From an uncultured Clostridia bacterium (GTDB taxonomy: Bacteria; Bacillota; Clostridia; TANB77; CAG-508): a stretch of DNA of 64,000 nt. Below are positions 45,482 through 54,890 of this stretch, piece after piece. Under the pieces are notes generated by a model, which saw only the letters and a program-made list of their open reading frames with translations, was not told the origin of the DNA and did no database searches. Numbering within the stretch: the stretch's first letter is position 1; every line of letters starts with the position of its first letter. Both the position numbers and the translations under genes were made by a program. Location of the stretch: positions 40,747 to 104,746 of the forward strand of contig CANPVP010000002.1 of the NCBI GenBank assembly GCA_947581825.1, given 5' to 3'.

Positions 45482-47251
45482 ATGAATGAGTACAGAACAC
45501 ATAATTGTGGTGAAATTAGGAAAGAACATGTAGGACAAAAAATTAAAATTGCAGGTTGGATACAAAATACTCGTGATTTAGGAGGTGTAGTTTTCTTAGA
45601 TATTAGAGATCAATATGGAATAACACAAGCTGTTATTTCAGGAGAAACAGAACAAGTAAGAGATATATCAAGAATACCAAATGAATCAACTGTATCAATA
45701 GAAGGAACAGTTAGATTAAGATCTGAAGATACAATAAATGAAAATATGCAAACAGGAGAAGTTGAGCTTGTTATAGAAGATATAAAAATATTAGGAAAAA
45801 GATTAAAAAATCTTCCTTTTGAAGTTAATTCTGATAAAGATGTAAAAGAAGACTTAAGACTTCAATATAGATATTTAGATTTAAGAAATGAAAAACTAAA
45901 AAATAACATATTATTAAGAGCAAAAATATTGCAATTTTTAAGAAGTCAAATGATAGAAAGAGGATTTACAGAAGTTCAAACACCAATATTAACAAGTTCT
46001 TCACCAGAGGGAGCTAGAGATTATTTAGTTCCAAGTAGATTAAATCCAGGAAAGTTTTATGCACTTCCACAAGCACCTCAACAATTTAAACAATTGTTAA
46101 TGGTATCAGGAATAGATAAATATTTTCAAATAGCTCCTTGTTTTAGAGATGAAGATGCAAGAGCAGATAGAGCACCAGGAGAGTTCTATCAATTAGATAT
46201 GGAAATGGCTTTTGCAACACAAGAAGATGTTTTTAAAATAATGGAAGAAGTAATGTACAATACTTTCACAACTTTCTCAAATAAAAAGGTTACAGAATAT
46301 CCTTTTCCAAGAATTCCATATAGAGAAGCAATGTTAAAATATGGTTCAGATAAACCTGATTTAAGAAATCCACTTATTATACAAGATGTAACAGAGATTT
46401 TCCAAAATATCGAATTTAATGCTTTTAAAGGAAAAACAGTAAGAATAATTTCAACTCCTAATGTAAAAGAACAACCACGTAGATTTTTCGATGAAATGAC
46501 AGATTATGCAATAAGTGAATGTGGAGCAAAGGGGCTAGCATGGGTAAGAGTAAATGAAGATAGAACTTTACAAGGACCTATTGCTAAATTTATTGATGCA
46601 GAATCAACAGAAAAATTATTAACACAAACAAATACAAATGCAGGAGATGCAATATTCTTTGTAGCAGAGAAAAGTCCTATTGTAGAAACTTTATCTGGAC
46701 AAATTAGACAAGAATTAGGTAGAAGACTTGGCTTAATTGATGAGAATGAATTTAAATTCTGTTGGATTGTTGATTTCCCAATGTACGAATTATCAGATGA
46801 AGGTACTATAGAATTTAGTCATAATCCATTTTCTATGCCACAAGGCGGAATAGACTCTTTAAATAATATGAAACCATTAGATATACTTGCATATCAATAT
46901 GATATAGTATGTAATGGAATTGAATTATCTTCAGGAGCTGTAAGAAATCATGATCCAGAAATAATGGTAAAAGCTTTCTCAATAGCTGGATATGATAAGA
47001 GTGTAATTGAAGAAAAATTCCCAGCTATGTTTAATGCTTTCCATTTTGGAGCACCACCACATGCAGGTGTTGCACCAGGAGTAGATAGAATGATTATGCT
47101 TTTAACAGATGAACCAAATTTAAGAGAAGTTATTGCGTTCCCAATGAACAGCAAAGCACAAGATTTATTAATGGGAGCACCTGGATATGTAACAGATAAA
47201 CAATTAAGAGATGTTCATATAAAATTAGATGTAAAAAAAGAAAAAGAATAA
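45482..47251 (+). CDS. aspS: Aspartate-tRNA ligase
   Basis: AspRS charges tRNA-Asp (and, in non-discriminating forms, tRNA-Asn). The 589-residue bacterial-type protein has the N-terminal OB fold (GWIQNTRDLGGVVFLDIRD), class II motif 2 (FRDEDARADRAPGEFYQLDMEMAF), the GAD insert domain (about residues 290-410) and motif 3 (GAPPHAGVAPGVDRMIMLL). The residue at the position of Pseudomonas ND-AspRS His31 is Leu (RDLGG), as in discriminating enzymes, which does not fit simply with an Asn specifier in the T-box upstream. AAAGGGTGAT lies before the ATG. A hairpin terminator follows. Confidence 0.97.
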   Translation: MNEYRTHNCGEIRKEHVGQKIKIAGWIQNTRDLGGVVFLDIRDQYGITQAVISGETEQVRDISRIPNESTVSIEGTVRLRSEDTINENMQTGEVELVIEDIKILGKRLKNLPFEVNSDKDVKEDLRLQYRYLDLRNEKLKNNILLRAKILQFLRSQMIERGFTEVQTPILTSSSPEGARDYLVPSRLNPGKFYALPQAPQQFKQLLMVSGIDKYFQIAPCFRDEDARADRAPGEFYQLDMEMAFATQEDVFKIMEEVMYNTFTTFSNKKVTEYPFPRIPYREAMLKYGSDKPDLRNPLIIQDVTEIFQNIEFNAFKGKTVRIISTPNVKEQPRRFFDEMTDYAISECGAKGLAWVRVNEDRTLQGPIAKFIDAESTEKLLTQTNTNAGDAIFFVAEKSPIVETLSGQIRQELGRRLGLIDENEFKFCWIVDFPMYELSDEGTIEFSHNPFSMPQGGIDSLNNMKPLDILAYQYDIVCNGIELSSGAVRNHDPEIMVKAFSIAGYDKSVIEEKFPAMFNAFHFGAPPHAGVAPGVDRMIMLLTDEPNLREVIAFPMNSKAQDLLMGAPGYVTDKQLRDVHIKLDVKKEKE

Positions 47252-47273
47252 TAAAATAAGAATAAAAATACAA

Positions 47274-47307
47274 GCATCACCATAAATATTTATTGGTGAT
47301 GTTTTAT
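47274..47307 (+). terminator. Terminator after aspS, overlapping the next gene's ribosome binding site
   Basis: GCATCACC and GGTGATGT flank ATAAATATTTATT, followed by TTTATT. The GGTGATG of the 3' arm lies 9 bases before the ATG at 47309. Confidence 0.75.
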
Positions 47308-47308
47308 T

Positions 47309-48286
47309 ATGATATACATAAAAAATATGGAAAGTATAAATGAAATTATAAAAAAAGATAGTAAAAAAAATATTTTTTATGATTTTATTCACTGGCAAAA
47401 TAATAGAGTATTAAATAAAATAATTTTAATATATAAATACTTATTTAATATAGTTACAATAAGAAATTTTGGAAATAAGCAAATTTATATATTGCCTTGG
47501 AAGAAAGAAAAAAATAAAAAAATAGGAAATAGGAAAATTTCAAAATTATATAAAAAAATTAGTTCAAGGGTAACCAACGATAATTTAGTAGTATTATCTG
47601 ATGCAATAAATGAAGATGAACGTATTTTAGGAATTGTTTATAAAAATAGACTAAAAGTTTTAGATGGTAGATGGCTATTTGCTATATTATTGCAAGATAC
47701 TACAAAATATATAGTAGAGTGCCAGAAAAAAGAGTTAAAAAACCAAATCATTACAATTCTAATTAATAGGCCAAATGATATAATACTAGAAAGTCTAAAA
47801 AGCTTAGCAAAAGAAATAAAATTATTAAAGATAGTTACTACAAATAGCAAGTATTTCAAAAAAGTTGAAAATCAACTCTATAATGAGCTGGGAATACCTA
47901 TTTTAATTGTAAATAACAGAAAAAAAAGTCTATTAAATAGTGATATAATAATTAATATAGATTTTTCTGAAAAAGAAATAAATCAATATAATATAAATAG
48001 AAAGAGTATAATCATTAATGTAAATGACAATATAAACATAAACTTAAAAGGATTTAGTGGAATTAATATTAATGGGTATAAAATAAAAGTAGATAATCAA
48101 ATTATAGATTTATTAAAAGAATATAATTTATATAATCAATTTGATATAAATACATTATATGAGAGTTTAATATATTCAAGGGAAAAATTTGATAAATTAA
48201 AAAAATCTATTTATGAAGATAATGTCAAGATAAAATATTTGATAGGAACAAAAGGAAAAATTAACGAAATGGAATATTTATCTTGA
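47309..48286 (+). CDS. Hypothetical protein (325 aa)
   Basis: I do not recognise this protein. It is extremely rich in Ile, Asn and Lys. The N-terminal 120 residues include a hydrophobic-aromatic segment (VLNKIILIYKYLFNIVTI) and a GRWLFAILL element. The middle (about residues 145-260) alternates strands and helices as in a Rossmann-like fold: IITILINRPNDIILESLKSLAKEIKLLKIVTTNSKYF, then ILIVNNRKKSLLNSDIIINIDF. No catalytic motif is evident. The only plausible ribosome binding site (GGTGATG) lies in the aspS terminator hairpin, so expression may be low or depend on read-through. Its stop codon overlaps the greA -35 box. Confidence 0.65.
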   Translation: MIYIKNMESINEIIKKDSKKNIFYDFIHWQNNRVLNKIILIYKYLFNIVTIRNFGNKQIYILPWKKEKNKKIGNRKISKLYKKISSRVTNDNLVVLSDAINEDERILGIVYKNRLKVLDGRWLFAILLQDTTKYIVECQKKELKNQIITILINRPNDIILESLKSLAKEIKLLKIVTTNSKYFKKVENQLYNELGIPILIVNNRKKSLLNSDIIINIDFSEKEINQYNINRKSIIINVNDNININLKGFSGININGYKIKVDNQIIDLLKEYNLYNQFDINTLYESLIYSREKFDKLKKSIYEDNVKIKYLIGTKGKINEMEYLS

Positions 48287-48311
48287 CAAAAAAAATTTAT
48301 TGTCATAATAT
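48283..48311 (+). promoter_or_regulatory. Sigma-A promoter of greA
   Basis: TTGACA, 17-base spacer, TAATAT. The TGA stop of the upstream gene is part of the -35 box. Confidence 0.82.
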
Positions 48312-48374
48312 ATTAGCAATACTTAAGACATATAAAAAAATATGTCTCAATCACAAACATAGGAGGCTATTAAA

Positions 48375-48851
48375 ATGGAAGGAAAAGAAGTCTTATTAAC
48401 ACAAGAAGGATATGATAATCTAGAAAAGGAATTAGAATATTTAAAAACAGAGAAAAGAACAGAAATAGCAGAACGTATAAAAGTTGCTTTAGGTTTTGGA
48501 GATTTATCAGAAAATTCAGAATATGATGAAGCAAAAAATGCACAAGCACAAAATGAAGTAAAAATAGCAAATTTAGAAAATAAATTAAGATATGCAAAAA
48601 TTATAGACGAATCTGAAATAGACACAAAAACAGTTCAAGTAGGAAATACTGTTGAAATAGAAGATTTAGAATATAATGAAGTAGAAAAATATACAATTGT
48701 AGGTTCTACAGAAGTGGATTTAAGTTTAAATAGAATTTCTAATGAGTCACCAATTGGTCAGGCTTTACTAGGTGCAAAGAAAAATCAAATTGTAGAAGCC
48801 AATACTCCTGGAGGAATTGTAAAATATAAAATTTTATCTATAACAAAATAA
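48375..48851 (+). CDS. greA: Transcription elongation factor GreA
   Basis: GreA inserts a coiled coil into the RNA polymerase secondary channel to trigger cleavage of backtracked RNA. The 158-residue protein has the N-terminal coiled coil (LLTQEGYDNLEKELEYLKTEKRTEIAERIKVALGFGDLSENSEYDEAKNAQ), with the tip acidic residues in DLSENSEYDEA, and the C-terminal FKBP-like domain with SPIGQALLGAKKNQIVEANTPGGIVKYKIL. Length is standard. GGAGG lies 8 bases before the ATG. It has its own promoter and a hairpin downstream. Confidence 0.97.
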   Translation: MEGKEVLLTQEGYDNLEKELEYLKTEKRTEIAERIKVALGFGDLSENSEYDEAKNAQAQNEVKIANLENKLRYAKIIDESEIDTKTVQVGNTVEIEDLEYNEVEKYTIVGSTEVDLSLNRISNESPIGQALLGAKKNQIVEANTPGGIVKYKILSITK

Positions 48852-48857
48852 ATTAAT

Positions 48858-48889
48858 AAAAAGCTATCAGAGATTTACTGGTAGCTTTA
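48858..48889 (+). terminator. Hairpin after greA
   Basis: AAAGCTATCAG pairs with CTGGTAGCTTT (one G-U). The T-run is short, so this is a weak terminator candidate. Confidence 0.55.
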
Positions 48890-48999
48890 CTAATATTTAA
48901 AAACAGAACAAATGTACTGAGATATATTGAAAAAAATAAAAAATTGTGTTAATATATAAATGTTTTAGAAGAATTTATTAAGTGGGAGCAATAATAAAA

Positions 49000-51834
49000 A
49001 TGGGAGACAATATTAATGATAAAATTATTATAAAAGGAGCAAAAGAACACAACTTAAAGAATATAAATTTAGAAATACCAAGAGATAAATTAGTAGTAAT
49101 CACAGGACTTTCAGGTTCTGGAAAATCATCTCTTGCATTTGATACATTATATGCAGAAGGGCAAAGAAGATATGTTGAAAGCTTATCTGCATATGCACGC
49201 CAATTTTTAGGCTTAATGGAAAAACCAGATGTAGAGTCAATACAAGGGCTTTCACCAGCAATATCTATTGACCAAAAAACAACTTCTAAAAATCCTCGTT
49301 CAACGGTAGGAACAGTAACTGAAATTTATGATTATATACGTTTGCTATATGCAAGAGTGGGAATTCCACATTGCCCCAATTGTGGAAAAAAGATTGAGAA
49401 ACAAACTTTAGACCAAATAGTAGATAATGTAATGGAATTAGATGAAGGAACTAAGATACAAGTTTTAGCACCAATAATTAGAGGAAAAAAAGGAGAATTT
49501 GTTAAACAATTACAAGGTTATGTTAAAGAAGGCTTTGTAAGAGCTAGAGTAGATGGAACAACAGTTGAACTTACAGATGATTTGGATTTAGATAGAAAGA
49601 AAAAGCATAATATAGAATTAGTTATAGATAGATTAGTAATAAAAGAAGAAATAAGAAATAGGTTGGCAGAATCTATAGAAGTAGCATTAAAGTATGCCAA
49701 TAATCTTGTTTTAATAGATATACACGGTAAAGAAGAAAAATTATTTAGTGGTAATTATGCTTGTCCAGATTGTGGAATTAGTATAGAAGAATTATCTCCA
49801 AGAATGTTTTCTTTTAACAATCCTTTTGGCGCATGTCCAAGCTGTACAGGTATTGGATATTTAATGAGAATGGATGAAGATTTAATCATACCAGATAAGA
49901 ATAAAACATTATATGATGGTGTAAAAGCTTTTGGTGCTAGTACGATGAAAAAAGGAGATACTATGGCCAAAATGTATTTTGAGAGCATTGGAAGGCACTA
50001 TGGGGTTGATATTAAACAGCCAATAAAAAAATTACCAAGAGACTTTTTAGAAAAAATTTTATATGGAACAGGAAACGAAGTTATAGATTTTGAATACACA
50101 ACTATAGCAGGAACAAGAAAATTTTCTGCTCCTTTTGAGGGAGTTATACCAACTTTAGAAAGAAGACATTCAGAAACAAAATCACAGGGAATGAGAACTT
50201 TTTATGAATTATATATGAGAAATTCTCCATGTCCAACTTGTGGTGGAGCAAGATTAAAAAAAGAAAGCTTATCTGTAACAGTAGGAGACAAGAATATAAA
50301 TGAGTTAACAGATATGTCTATTGGAAAAATTAAAGAATTTTTAAATTCAATAGAATTTAGTAAGCAAGAAAAATTAATAACTGATCAAATTTTAAAAGAA
50401 CTTAATAAAAGGCTTCAATTTTTATTAGATGTTGGATTAGAATATTTAACTTTGTCTAGATCAGCAGGAACTTTATCAGGAGGAGAAGCTCAACGTATAA
50501 GATTAGCAACTCAAATTGGTTCTAGTCTAACAGGTGTATTATATATACTAGATGAACCAAGTATAGGCTTGCATCAAAGGGATAATGATAAACTAATTGA
50601 AACTTTGAAAAAATTAAGGGACTTAGGAAATACTGTATTAGTAGTAGAGCATGATGAGGATACAATGTATGCTGCAGATCAAATTATTGATATAGGTCCT
50701 GGACCAGGTGTTCATGGAGGAAATGTAATAGCTCAAGGAACAGCGGAAGAGATTAAGCAAAATCCAAATTCGATAACAGGTCAATATTTAAGTGGAAGAA
50801 AGAAAATTCAAGTTCCAAAAGTTAGAAGAAAACCTAAGAAGCAATCTATAGAAATTATAGAAGCAACACAAAATAATTTGAAAAACGTAAATGTAAAAAT
50901 TCCGTTAGGAGTATTTACATGTGTTACAGGAGTATCTGGATCAGGAAAAAGTTCTCTTATAAATGAAGTATTATATAAAAATATAGCAAAAGAGTTAAAT
51001 GGTTCAAATGAAAAAGCTGGAAAATGCAAAAATATAAAAGGAATAGAAAATATAGACAAAATAATTAATATAGACCAATCACCAATTGGAAGAACACCAC
51101 GTTCTAATCCTGCTACATACACAGGTACTTTTGATATAATTAGAGATTTATTTGCAAATACTAACGAAGCAAAAATGAGAGGATACGAAAAGGGTAGATT
51201 TAGCTTTAATGTTTCTGGAGGAAGATGTGAAGCATGTAGTGGAGATGGAATAAAGAAAATAGAAATGCATTTCTTGCCAGATATTTATGTCCCTTGTGAA
51301 GTATGTAAAGGTGCTAGATACAATAAGGAAACTTTAGAAGTTAAATATAAAGGAAAAAATATAGCAGAAGTATTAGATATGACAGTAGAAGAATCTTTAA
51401 AATTTTTTGAGAATTTACCACGAATTAAGCAAAAATTACAAACTTTATATGACGTTGGATTAGGATATATTAAGTTAGGACAATCTTCAACAACTTTATC
51501 AGGAGGAGAAGCTCAGAGAGTAAAGTTAGCTACAGAATTATCTAAAAAACCAACTGGAAAAACTTTATATATATTAGATGAACCAACAACAGGATTACAT
51601 ATAGCAGATGTGCATAAATTAATAAATATTTTACAACGATTGGTAGATACAGGAAATTCAATAGTAGTTATTGAACATAATTTGGATTTAATAAAAACAG
51701 CAGATCATATAATTGATTTAGGACCAGAAGGTGGAGAAAAAGGTGGAGAAATAGTAGCTGTTGGAACACCAGAACAAATATGCAAAAATGACAAATCGTA
51801 CACAGGAAAATTTTTGAAAAAATATTTAGAATAG
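49000..51834 (+). CDS. uvrA: Excinuclease ABC subunit A
   Basis: UvrA scans DNA for bulky damage and loads UvrB in nucleotide excision repair. The protein has two ABC-type ATPase modules: Walker [13 protein letters not shown] near residue 35 and [12 protein letters not shown] near 645, with signatures [13 protein letters not shown] and [13 protein letters not shown] and Walker [15 protein letters not shown] and [11 protein letters not shown]. Zinc-binding Cys pairs occur in CPNCGKK, CPDCGIS/CPSCTG and [17 protein letters not shown] start at ATG 49000 ([21 protein letters not shown]); the track's GTG at 48982 adds six residues with no ribosome binding site. About 944 residues, the usual size. 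uvrB is not in the window. Confidence 0.97.
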   Translation: MGDNINDKIIIKGAKEHNLKNINLEIPRDKLVVITGLSGSGKSSLAFDTLYAEGQRRYVESLSAYARQFLGLMEKPDVESIQGLSPAISIDQKTTSKNPRSTVGTVTEIYDYIRLLYARVGIPHCPNCGKKIEKQTLDQIVDNVMELDEGTKIQVLAPIIRGKKGEFVKQLQGYVKEGFVRARVDGTTVELTDDLDLDRKKKHNIELVIDRLVIKEEIRNRLAESIEVALKYANNLVLIDIHGKEEKLFSGNYACPDCGISIEELSPRMFSFNNPFGACPSCTGIGYLMRMDEDLIIPDKNKTLYDGVKAFGASTMKKGDTMAKMYFESIGRHYGVDIKQPIKKLPRDFLEKILYGTGNEVIDFEYTTIAGTRKFSAPFEGVIPTLERRHSETKSQGMRTFYELYMRNSPCPTCGGARLKKESLSVTVGDKNINELTDMSIGKIKEFLNSIEFSKQEKLITDQILKELNKRLQFLLDVGLEYLTLSRSAGTLSGGEAQRIRLATQIGSSLTGVLYILDEPSIGLHQRDNDKLIETLKKLRDLGNTVLVVEHDEDTMYAADQIIDIGPGPGVHGGNVIAQGTAEEIKQNPNSITGQYLSGRKKIQVPKVRRKPKKQSIEIIEATQNNLKNVNVKIPLGVFTCVTGVSGSGKSSLINEVLYKNIAKELNGSNEKAGKCKNIKGIENIDKIINIDQSPIGRTPRSNPATYTGTFDIIRDLFANTNEAKMRGYEKGRFSFNVSGGRCEACSGDGIKKIEMHFLPDIYVPCEVCKGARYNKETLEVKYKGKNIAEVLDMTVEESLKFFENLPRIKQKLQTLYDVGLGYIKLGQSSTTLSGGEAQRVKLATELSKKPTGKTLYILDEPTTGLHIADVHKLINILQRLVDTGNSIVVIEHNLDLIKTADHIIDLGPEGGEKGGEIVAVGTPEQICKNDKSYTGKFLKKYLE

Positions 51835-51864
51835 AGATGAAAACAGGAGGAAATAATAAAAATA

Positions 51865-52626
51865 ATGAATAAAGAAAATTATATAGCTGCAATAAGCAAA
51901 CTAGCACAATTATATGGAGACGAAGGTGCAAGGGAATTAATGAATTTTATCGAGATTACACTGAGAAGAATAGATGATGAAGATATAGATAAATTGAGTA
52001 AAAGCGCAATAGTAGAATTTAAAATAACCATAGAACATGAAGATGGTAAAATGCTTGAGGATTATGTTACTTTAGCAAATGATGGAAAAGATTTAGTTAT
52101 AATTCAAGAAATATTAAAGGCAGAAGCAGAAGCAAAAGCTAAAGATAGTATACCTTTACAAATAGGTATTATGCTCGATAACAAAGGAATAATGACTACT
52201 TTAGAAGCTGTTACAGATGAAAAACAAAAACTATGTGATCAAGAACCATATTCGGAAATATTGGACAAAGCAATGGATATAGAAGAAGCCGAACAAAATA
52301 GTAAGAAGAAAGGTTTATCAAGAATCTTGAATAAACTTTTTACTGTATCGAAAGTACCAAAAAGTTTAAGTAAAGAAGAAATACAAAAAATGTTAAATGA
52401 ATTTAATGCTATAGCTGGAGAAAAAGCATACCATGAAATATTAAGAGATTCAATAAAAATAAAAAGAAACATGAATTTTAACATTGAACTAACTAAAAAC
52501 AATTTCACAGAAGAACAAACAGTGGAAGAACAAAGAGCAAATATAACAATGTCAAAAGGTGCGTCAAATGGTGCGTCAAGTGGCACAAATAAAAATCCTA
52601 GTGCAATGCAAACAGATGAAAGATAG
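51865..52626 (+). CDS. Hypothetical protein (253 aa)
   Basis: Not recognised. A charged 253-residue protein without signal peptide or membrane helix. The first half is helical and acidic (YIAAISKLAQLYGDEGARELMNFIEITLRRIDDEDIDKLSK), then an Ala/Lys/Glu helix (IIQEILKAEAEAKAKDS). The middle holds a basic segment (KKKGLSRILNKLFTVSKVPKSLSKEEIQKMLNEF), and the C-terminus is Ser/Asn/Gly-rich and probably disordered (SKGASNGASSGTNKNPSAMQ). AGGAGGA lies 12 bases before the ATG. It is placed between uvrA (30 bases) and a TSCPD gene (15 bases), so it is likely in one operon with both, but no role in repair is suggested by the sequence. Confidence 0.7.
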   Translation: MNKENYIAAISKLAQLYGDEGARELMNFIEITLRRIDDEDIDKLSKSAIVEFKITIEHEDGKMLEDYVTLANDGKDLVIIQEILKAEAEAKAKDSIPLQIGIMLDNKGIMTTLEAVTDEKQKLCDQEPYSEILDKAMDIEEAEQNSKKKGLSRILNKLFTVSKVPKSLSKEEIQKMLNEFNAIAGEKAYHEILRDSIKIKRNMNFNIELTKNNFTEEQTVEEQRANITMSKGASNGASSGTNKNPSAMQTDER

Positions 52627-52641
52627 AAAGGAGAGATTTAT

Positions 52642-52899
52642 ATGAAATATACTTATCAAACAGAAGGCACATGTTCTACACAAATACAATTTGAACTTGA
52701 TGGAAATAAAGTTCATAATGTAAGCTTTTATGGAGGATGTAATGGTAATTTGCAAGCAGTTAGCAAATTAGTAGAAGGTCTAACTGTAGAGGAAATAGAA
52801 GAAAAGTGTAAAGGAATAAAGTGTGGATTTAAAGGTACATCTTGTGCAGATCAATTAGCAAGAGCTGTAAGAGAAGCATATGAGAAAAGTCGTGCTTAA
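52642..52899 (+). CDS. TSCPD domain protein (TIGR03905 family)
   Basis: An 85-residue protein made of one TSCPD domain, a small module otherwise found at the C-terminus of B12-dependent ribonucleotide reductases. The sequence MKYTYQTEGTCSTQIQFELDGNKVHNVSFYGGCNGNLQAVSKLVEGL and KCGFKGTSCADQLARAV matches the stand-alone family, with four conserved Cys that could bind metal. GTSCAD is the variant of TSCPD used by this family. AAAGGAGAG lies before the ATG. Function unknown. The terminator overlaps its stop codon. Confidence 0.9.
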   Translation: MKYTYQTEGTCSTQIQFELDGNKVHNVSFYGGCNGNLQAVSKLVEGLTVEEIEEKCKGIKCGFKGTSCADQLARAVREAYEKSRA

Positions 52900-52914
52900 A
52901 ACACGACTTTTATA
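52885..52914 (+). terminator. Terminator overlapping the TSCPD gene stop codon
   Basis: AAAAGTCGTG pairs with CACGACTTTT across a 7-base loop that contains the TAA stop. Confidence 0.8.
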
Positions 52915-52988
52915 CTATTATTTACAATTAGCAATCTAGTCATTTTACTTGAATATTTTAAACAAAAATATTATAATATATATCATAT

Positions 52989-53341
52989 GGGGATGTATTT
53001 GGTTTTGACAGCAATCCAGAAGTATAAATAGCGAGTAGTGGTTTCAGGTGGCCACTTAAAACCCTGAAAAATAAATATAAACGCTGATAATAGAGAATTA
53101 GCATACGCTGCCTAATTGCAGCGACGTCTTACTTTTTGTGCCTACGCTTAAAGATAAGGCGACGAATTAGTAGGAAACGAAGTTATTTCTTGCTTAGGAA
53201 ATAAGGGGTATTTATAAGCTACTGAAACAATGAGTTTGTTTGTTAACTCATTGTTGAGGGAATGTTAATAACAAACTGCACTCGGAGAGGTTTATATGGA
53301 AAGGTTGTTGGACAGGAGTTCGACTCTCCTCATCTCCACCA
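52989..53341 (+). ncRNA. ssrA: Transfer-messenger RNA (tmRNA)
   Basis: tmRNA rescues stalled ribosomes and tags the nascent peptide. The ends form the tRNA-like domain: GGGGATG pairs with CATCTCC, and the 3' part reads GGACAGGAGTTCGACTCTCCTCATCTCCACCA with the T arm and encoded CCA. The tag frame reads GCT GAT AAT AGA GAA TTA GCA TAC GCT GCC TAA from 53083 to 53115, giving the tag (A)ADNRELAYAA, with the hydrophobic AYAA end recognised by proteases. The resume codon is chosen by analogy with other clostridial tags. Several GC-rich pseudoknot stems follow. About 353 nt, normal size. Confidence 0.96.
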
Positions 53342-53361
53342 TAAATAATATTTAATAATTA

Positions 53362-53413
53362 ATAGTGAATAATTATAAGATGTCATTCATTTAGACCACT
53401 TATATATTATTCA
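53362..53413 (+). repeat. AT-rich inverted repeat after tmRNA
   Basis: AGTGAATAATTATAAG pairs with CTTATATATTATTCACT around a 20-base loop. It is preceded by TTAATAATTAATA. A similar sequence in opposite orientation lies at 36130-36180 before secD. It may act as tmRNA terminator or be a dispersed intergenic repeat. Confidence 0.5.
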
Positions 53414-53494
53414 CTTATAATTTTGATAGGTATTGTTTGGGGTTCGTAATTTTTATGTAGTATGCTATAAACATAAAAACGAAGGAGTATAAAT

Positions 53495-54136
53495 ATGAAA
53501 ACTTTAATTGTATCTGGAGGAGAATTAAATAAAGATTTCTTACAAGCATTTATATCAAATAATGAAATGGATTATATTATAGCTGTAGATAAAGGTTTAG
53601 AAATTTTAGACAGCATAAATATATTACCCAATTGCATATTAGGAGATTTTGATTCCATAAAAAATGGAATTTTAGAAAAATATAATAGACAAGATATTAA
53701 AATTATCAAATTAAATCCAGAAAAAGATTTTTCCGATACACATATGGCACTAAAAGAAGCTATAGAAATAAAAAGTGCAGAAATATATATATTGGGAGCA
53801 TTAGGAAAAAGAATTGACCATGCTATTGCCAATATACATATTTTAAGAGAAGCATTAGAAAATAATATAGAATGTAAAATTATAGATACAAATAATATAA
53901 TTAAGCTAATAACCAAAGGAACAGAAGTTGTACATAAATCAAAATACAAATACATATCATTATTTCCGCTAACAACAAGTGTAAAAGGCATTACTTTAAA
54001 AGGTTTTAAATATCCTTTAACTAATGATATGCTAACTATTGGACATAGCATAGGAGTAAGTAATGAGCTATTGGAAAATATAGGGACAATTAGCATATCT
54101 GATGGGATTTTAATAATGGTTCAATCAAATGATTAG
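53495..54136 (+). CDS. thiN: Thiamine pyrophosphokinase
   Basis: ThiN transfers pyrophosphate from ATP to thiamine, giving the cofactor TPP. The 213-residue protein has DYIIAVDKGLEIL, CILGDFDSIKNG (Asp-rich motif for Mg-ATP), LNPEKDFSDTHMALKEAIE (the KDxTD-like motif) and LGALGKRIDHAIANI, then a beta-sandwich thiamine-binding domain with SLFPLTTSVKGITLKGFKYPL and SIGVSNEL. It is the usual bacterial form and size. GAAGGAGT lies before the ATG. In many Firmicutes it sits after rpe and rsgA; here it stands between tmRNA and sigH. No TPP riboswitch is present. Confidence 0.95.
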   Translation: MKTLIVSGGELNKDFLQAFISNNEMDYIIAVDKGLEILDSINILPNCILGDFDSIKNGILEKYNRQDIKIIKLNPEKDFSDTHMALKEAIEIKSAEIYILGALGKRIDHAIANIHILREALENNIECKIIDTNNIIKLITKGTEVVHKSKYKYISLFPLTTSVKGITLKGFKYPLTNDMLTIGHSIGVSNELLENIGTISISDGILIMVQSND

Positions 54137-54162
54137 AAATAAAATATTTTATGCTTTTTCTA

Positions 54163-54192
54163 TTGACTTTAAAGGTTTTGCTGAATTATAAT
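54163..54192 (+). promoter_or_regulatory. Sigma-A-type promoter of sigH
   Basis: TTGACT, 18-base spacer, TATAAT, about 43 bases before the ATG. Confidence 0.7.
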
Positions 54193-54234
54193 ACAAATTA
54201 AATAAGAGAACCAACCTTAGGAGGACTAATTTTA

Positions 54235-54879
54235 ATGGAAGAAGCACGTATGTTTTTCGAAACAGAAAATAACTTTAACAACATGACAGATTCAGATTTG
54301 ATTTCTTTAGTTAAATCTGGAAATAAACATGCTTTAAATTTCTTATTGAATAAATATAAAGACCTTGTAAATATAAAGGTTGGAAAGTATTTTATAGTAG
54401 GAGCAGAAAGAGAAGATAGCGTACAAGAAGGCATGATTGGATTATATAAAGCAATTAGAGATTTTGATGGAGAAAAGCAAAACTCTTTTAAGACTTTTGC
54501 AAATTTATGTATTGAAAGACAATTAATTACAGCTATAAAAACATCAAACAGACAAAAGCATATGCCATTAAATTCATACTTATCTTTAAACAACTCTGCA
54601 TATGAAGAAGATGAAGGAATGCCTTTAATGGAAACACTAAATTCTAAATTTATAGAAGATCCACTAGATACAATTACTAAAAAGGAATACTATAAAACAA
54701 TAGAAGATGCAATAGATAAATCTCTAAGTGATTTTGAAAAGCAAGTTTTAAAAAGATATATACAAGGCGAAAGCTACGTTTCGATTGCCGAAAAATTGAA
54801 TACTCCAGTAAAATCAATAGACAATGCAATACAAAGAATTAGAAAAAAAGCATCAAAAAACATAATAGACGACATGTAA
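54235..54879 (+). CDS. sigH: RNA polymerase sporulation sigma factor SigH
   Basis: SigH drives early stationary-phase and sporulation genes (including spo0A in model species). The 214-residue protein has region 2 with LISLVKSGNKHALNFLLNKYKDLV, then EREDSVQEGMIGLYKAIRDFDGEKQNSFKTFANLCIERQLITAIKTSNRQKHMPLNSYLSL, the hallmark of SigH, and region 4 with LSDFEKQVLKRYIQGESYVSIAEKLNTPVKSIDNAIQRIRKK. GGAGG lies before the ATG. The gene ends only 11 bases before the tRNA-Thr 5'-fragment array, with no terminator or obvious promoter between, so tRNA-Thr may be transcribed with sigH. Confidence 0.96.
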   Translation: MEEARMFFETENNFNNMTDSDLISLVKSGNKHALNFLLNKYKDLVNIKVGKYFIVGAEREDSVQEGMIGLYKAIRDFDGEKQNSFKTFANLCIERQLITAIKTSNRQKHMPLNSYLSLNNSAYEEDEGMPLMETLNSKFIEDPLDTITKKEYYKTIEDAIDKSLSDFEKQVLKRYIQGESYVSIAEKLNTPVKSIDNAIQRIRKKASKNIIDDM

Positions 54880-54890
54880 GATGGAGGGCT

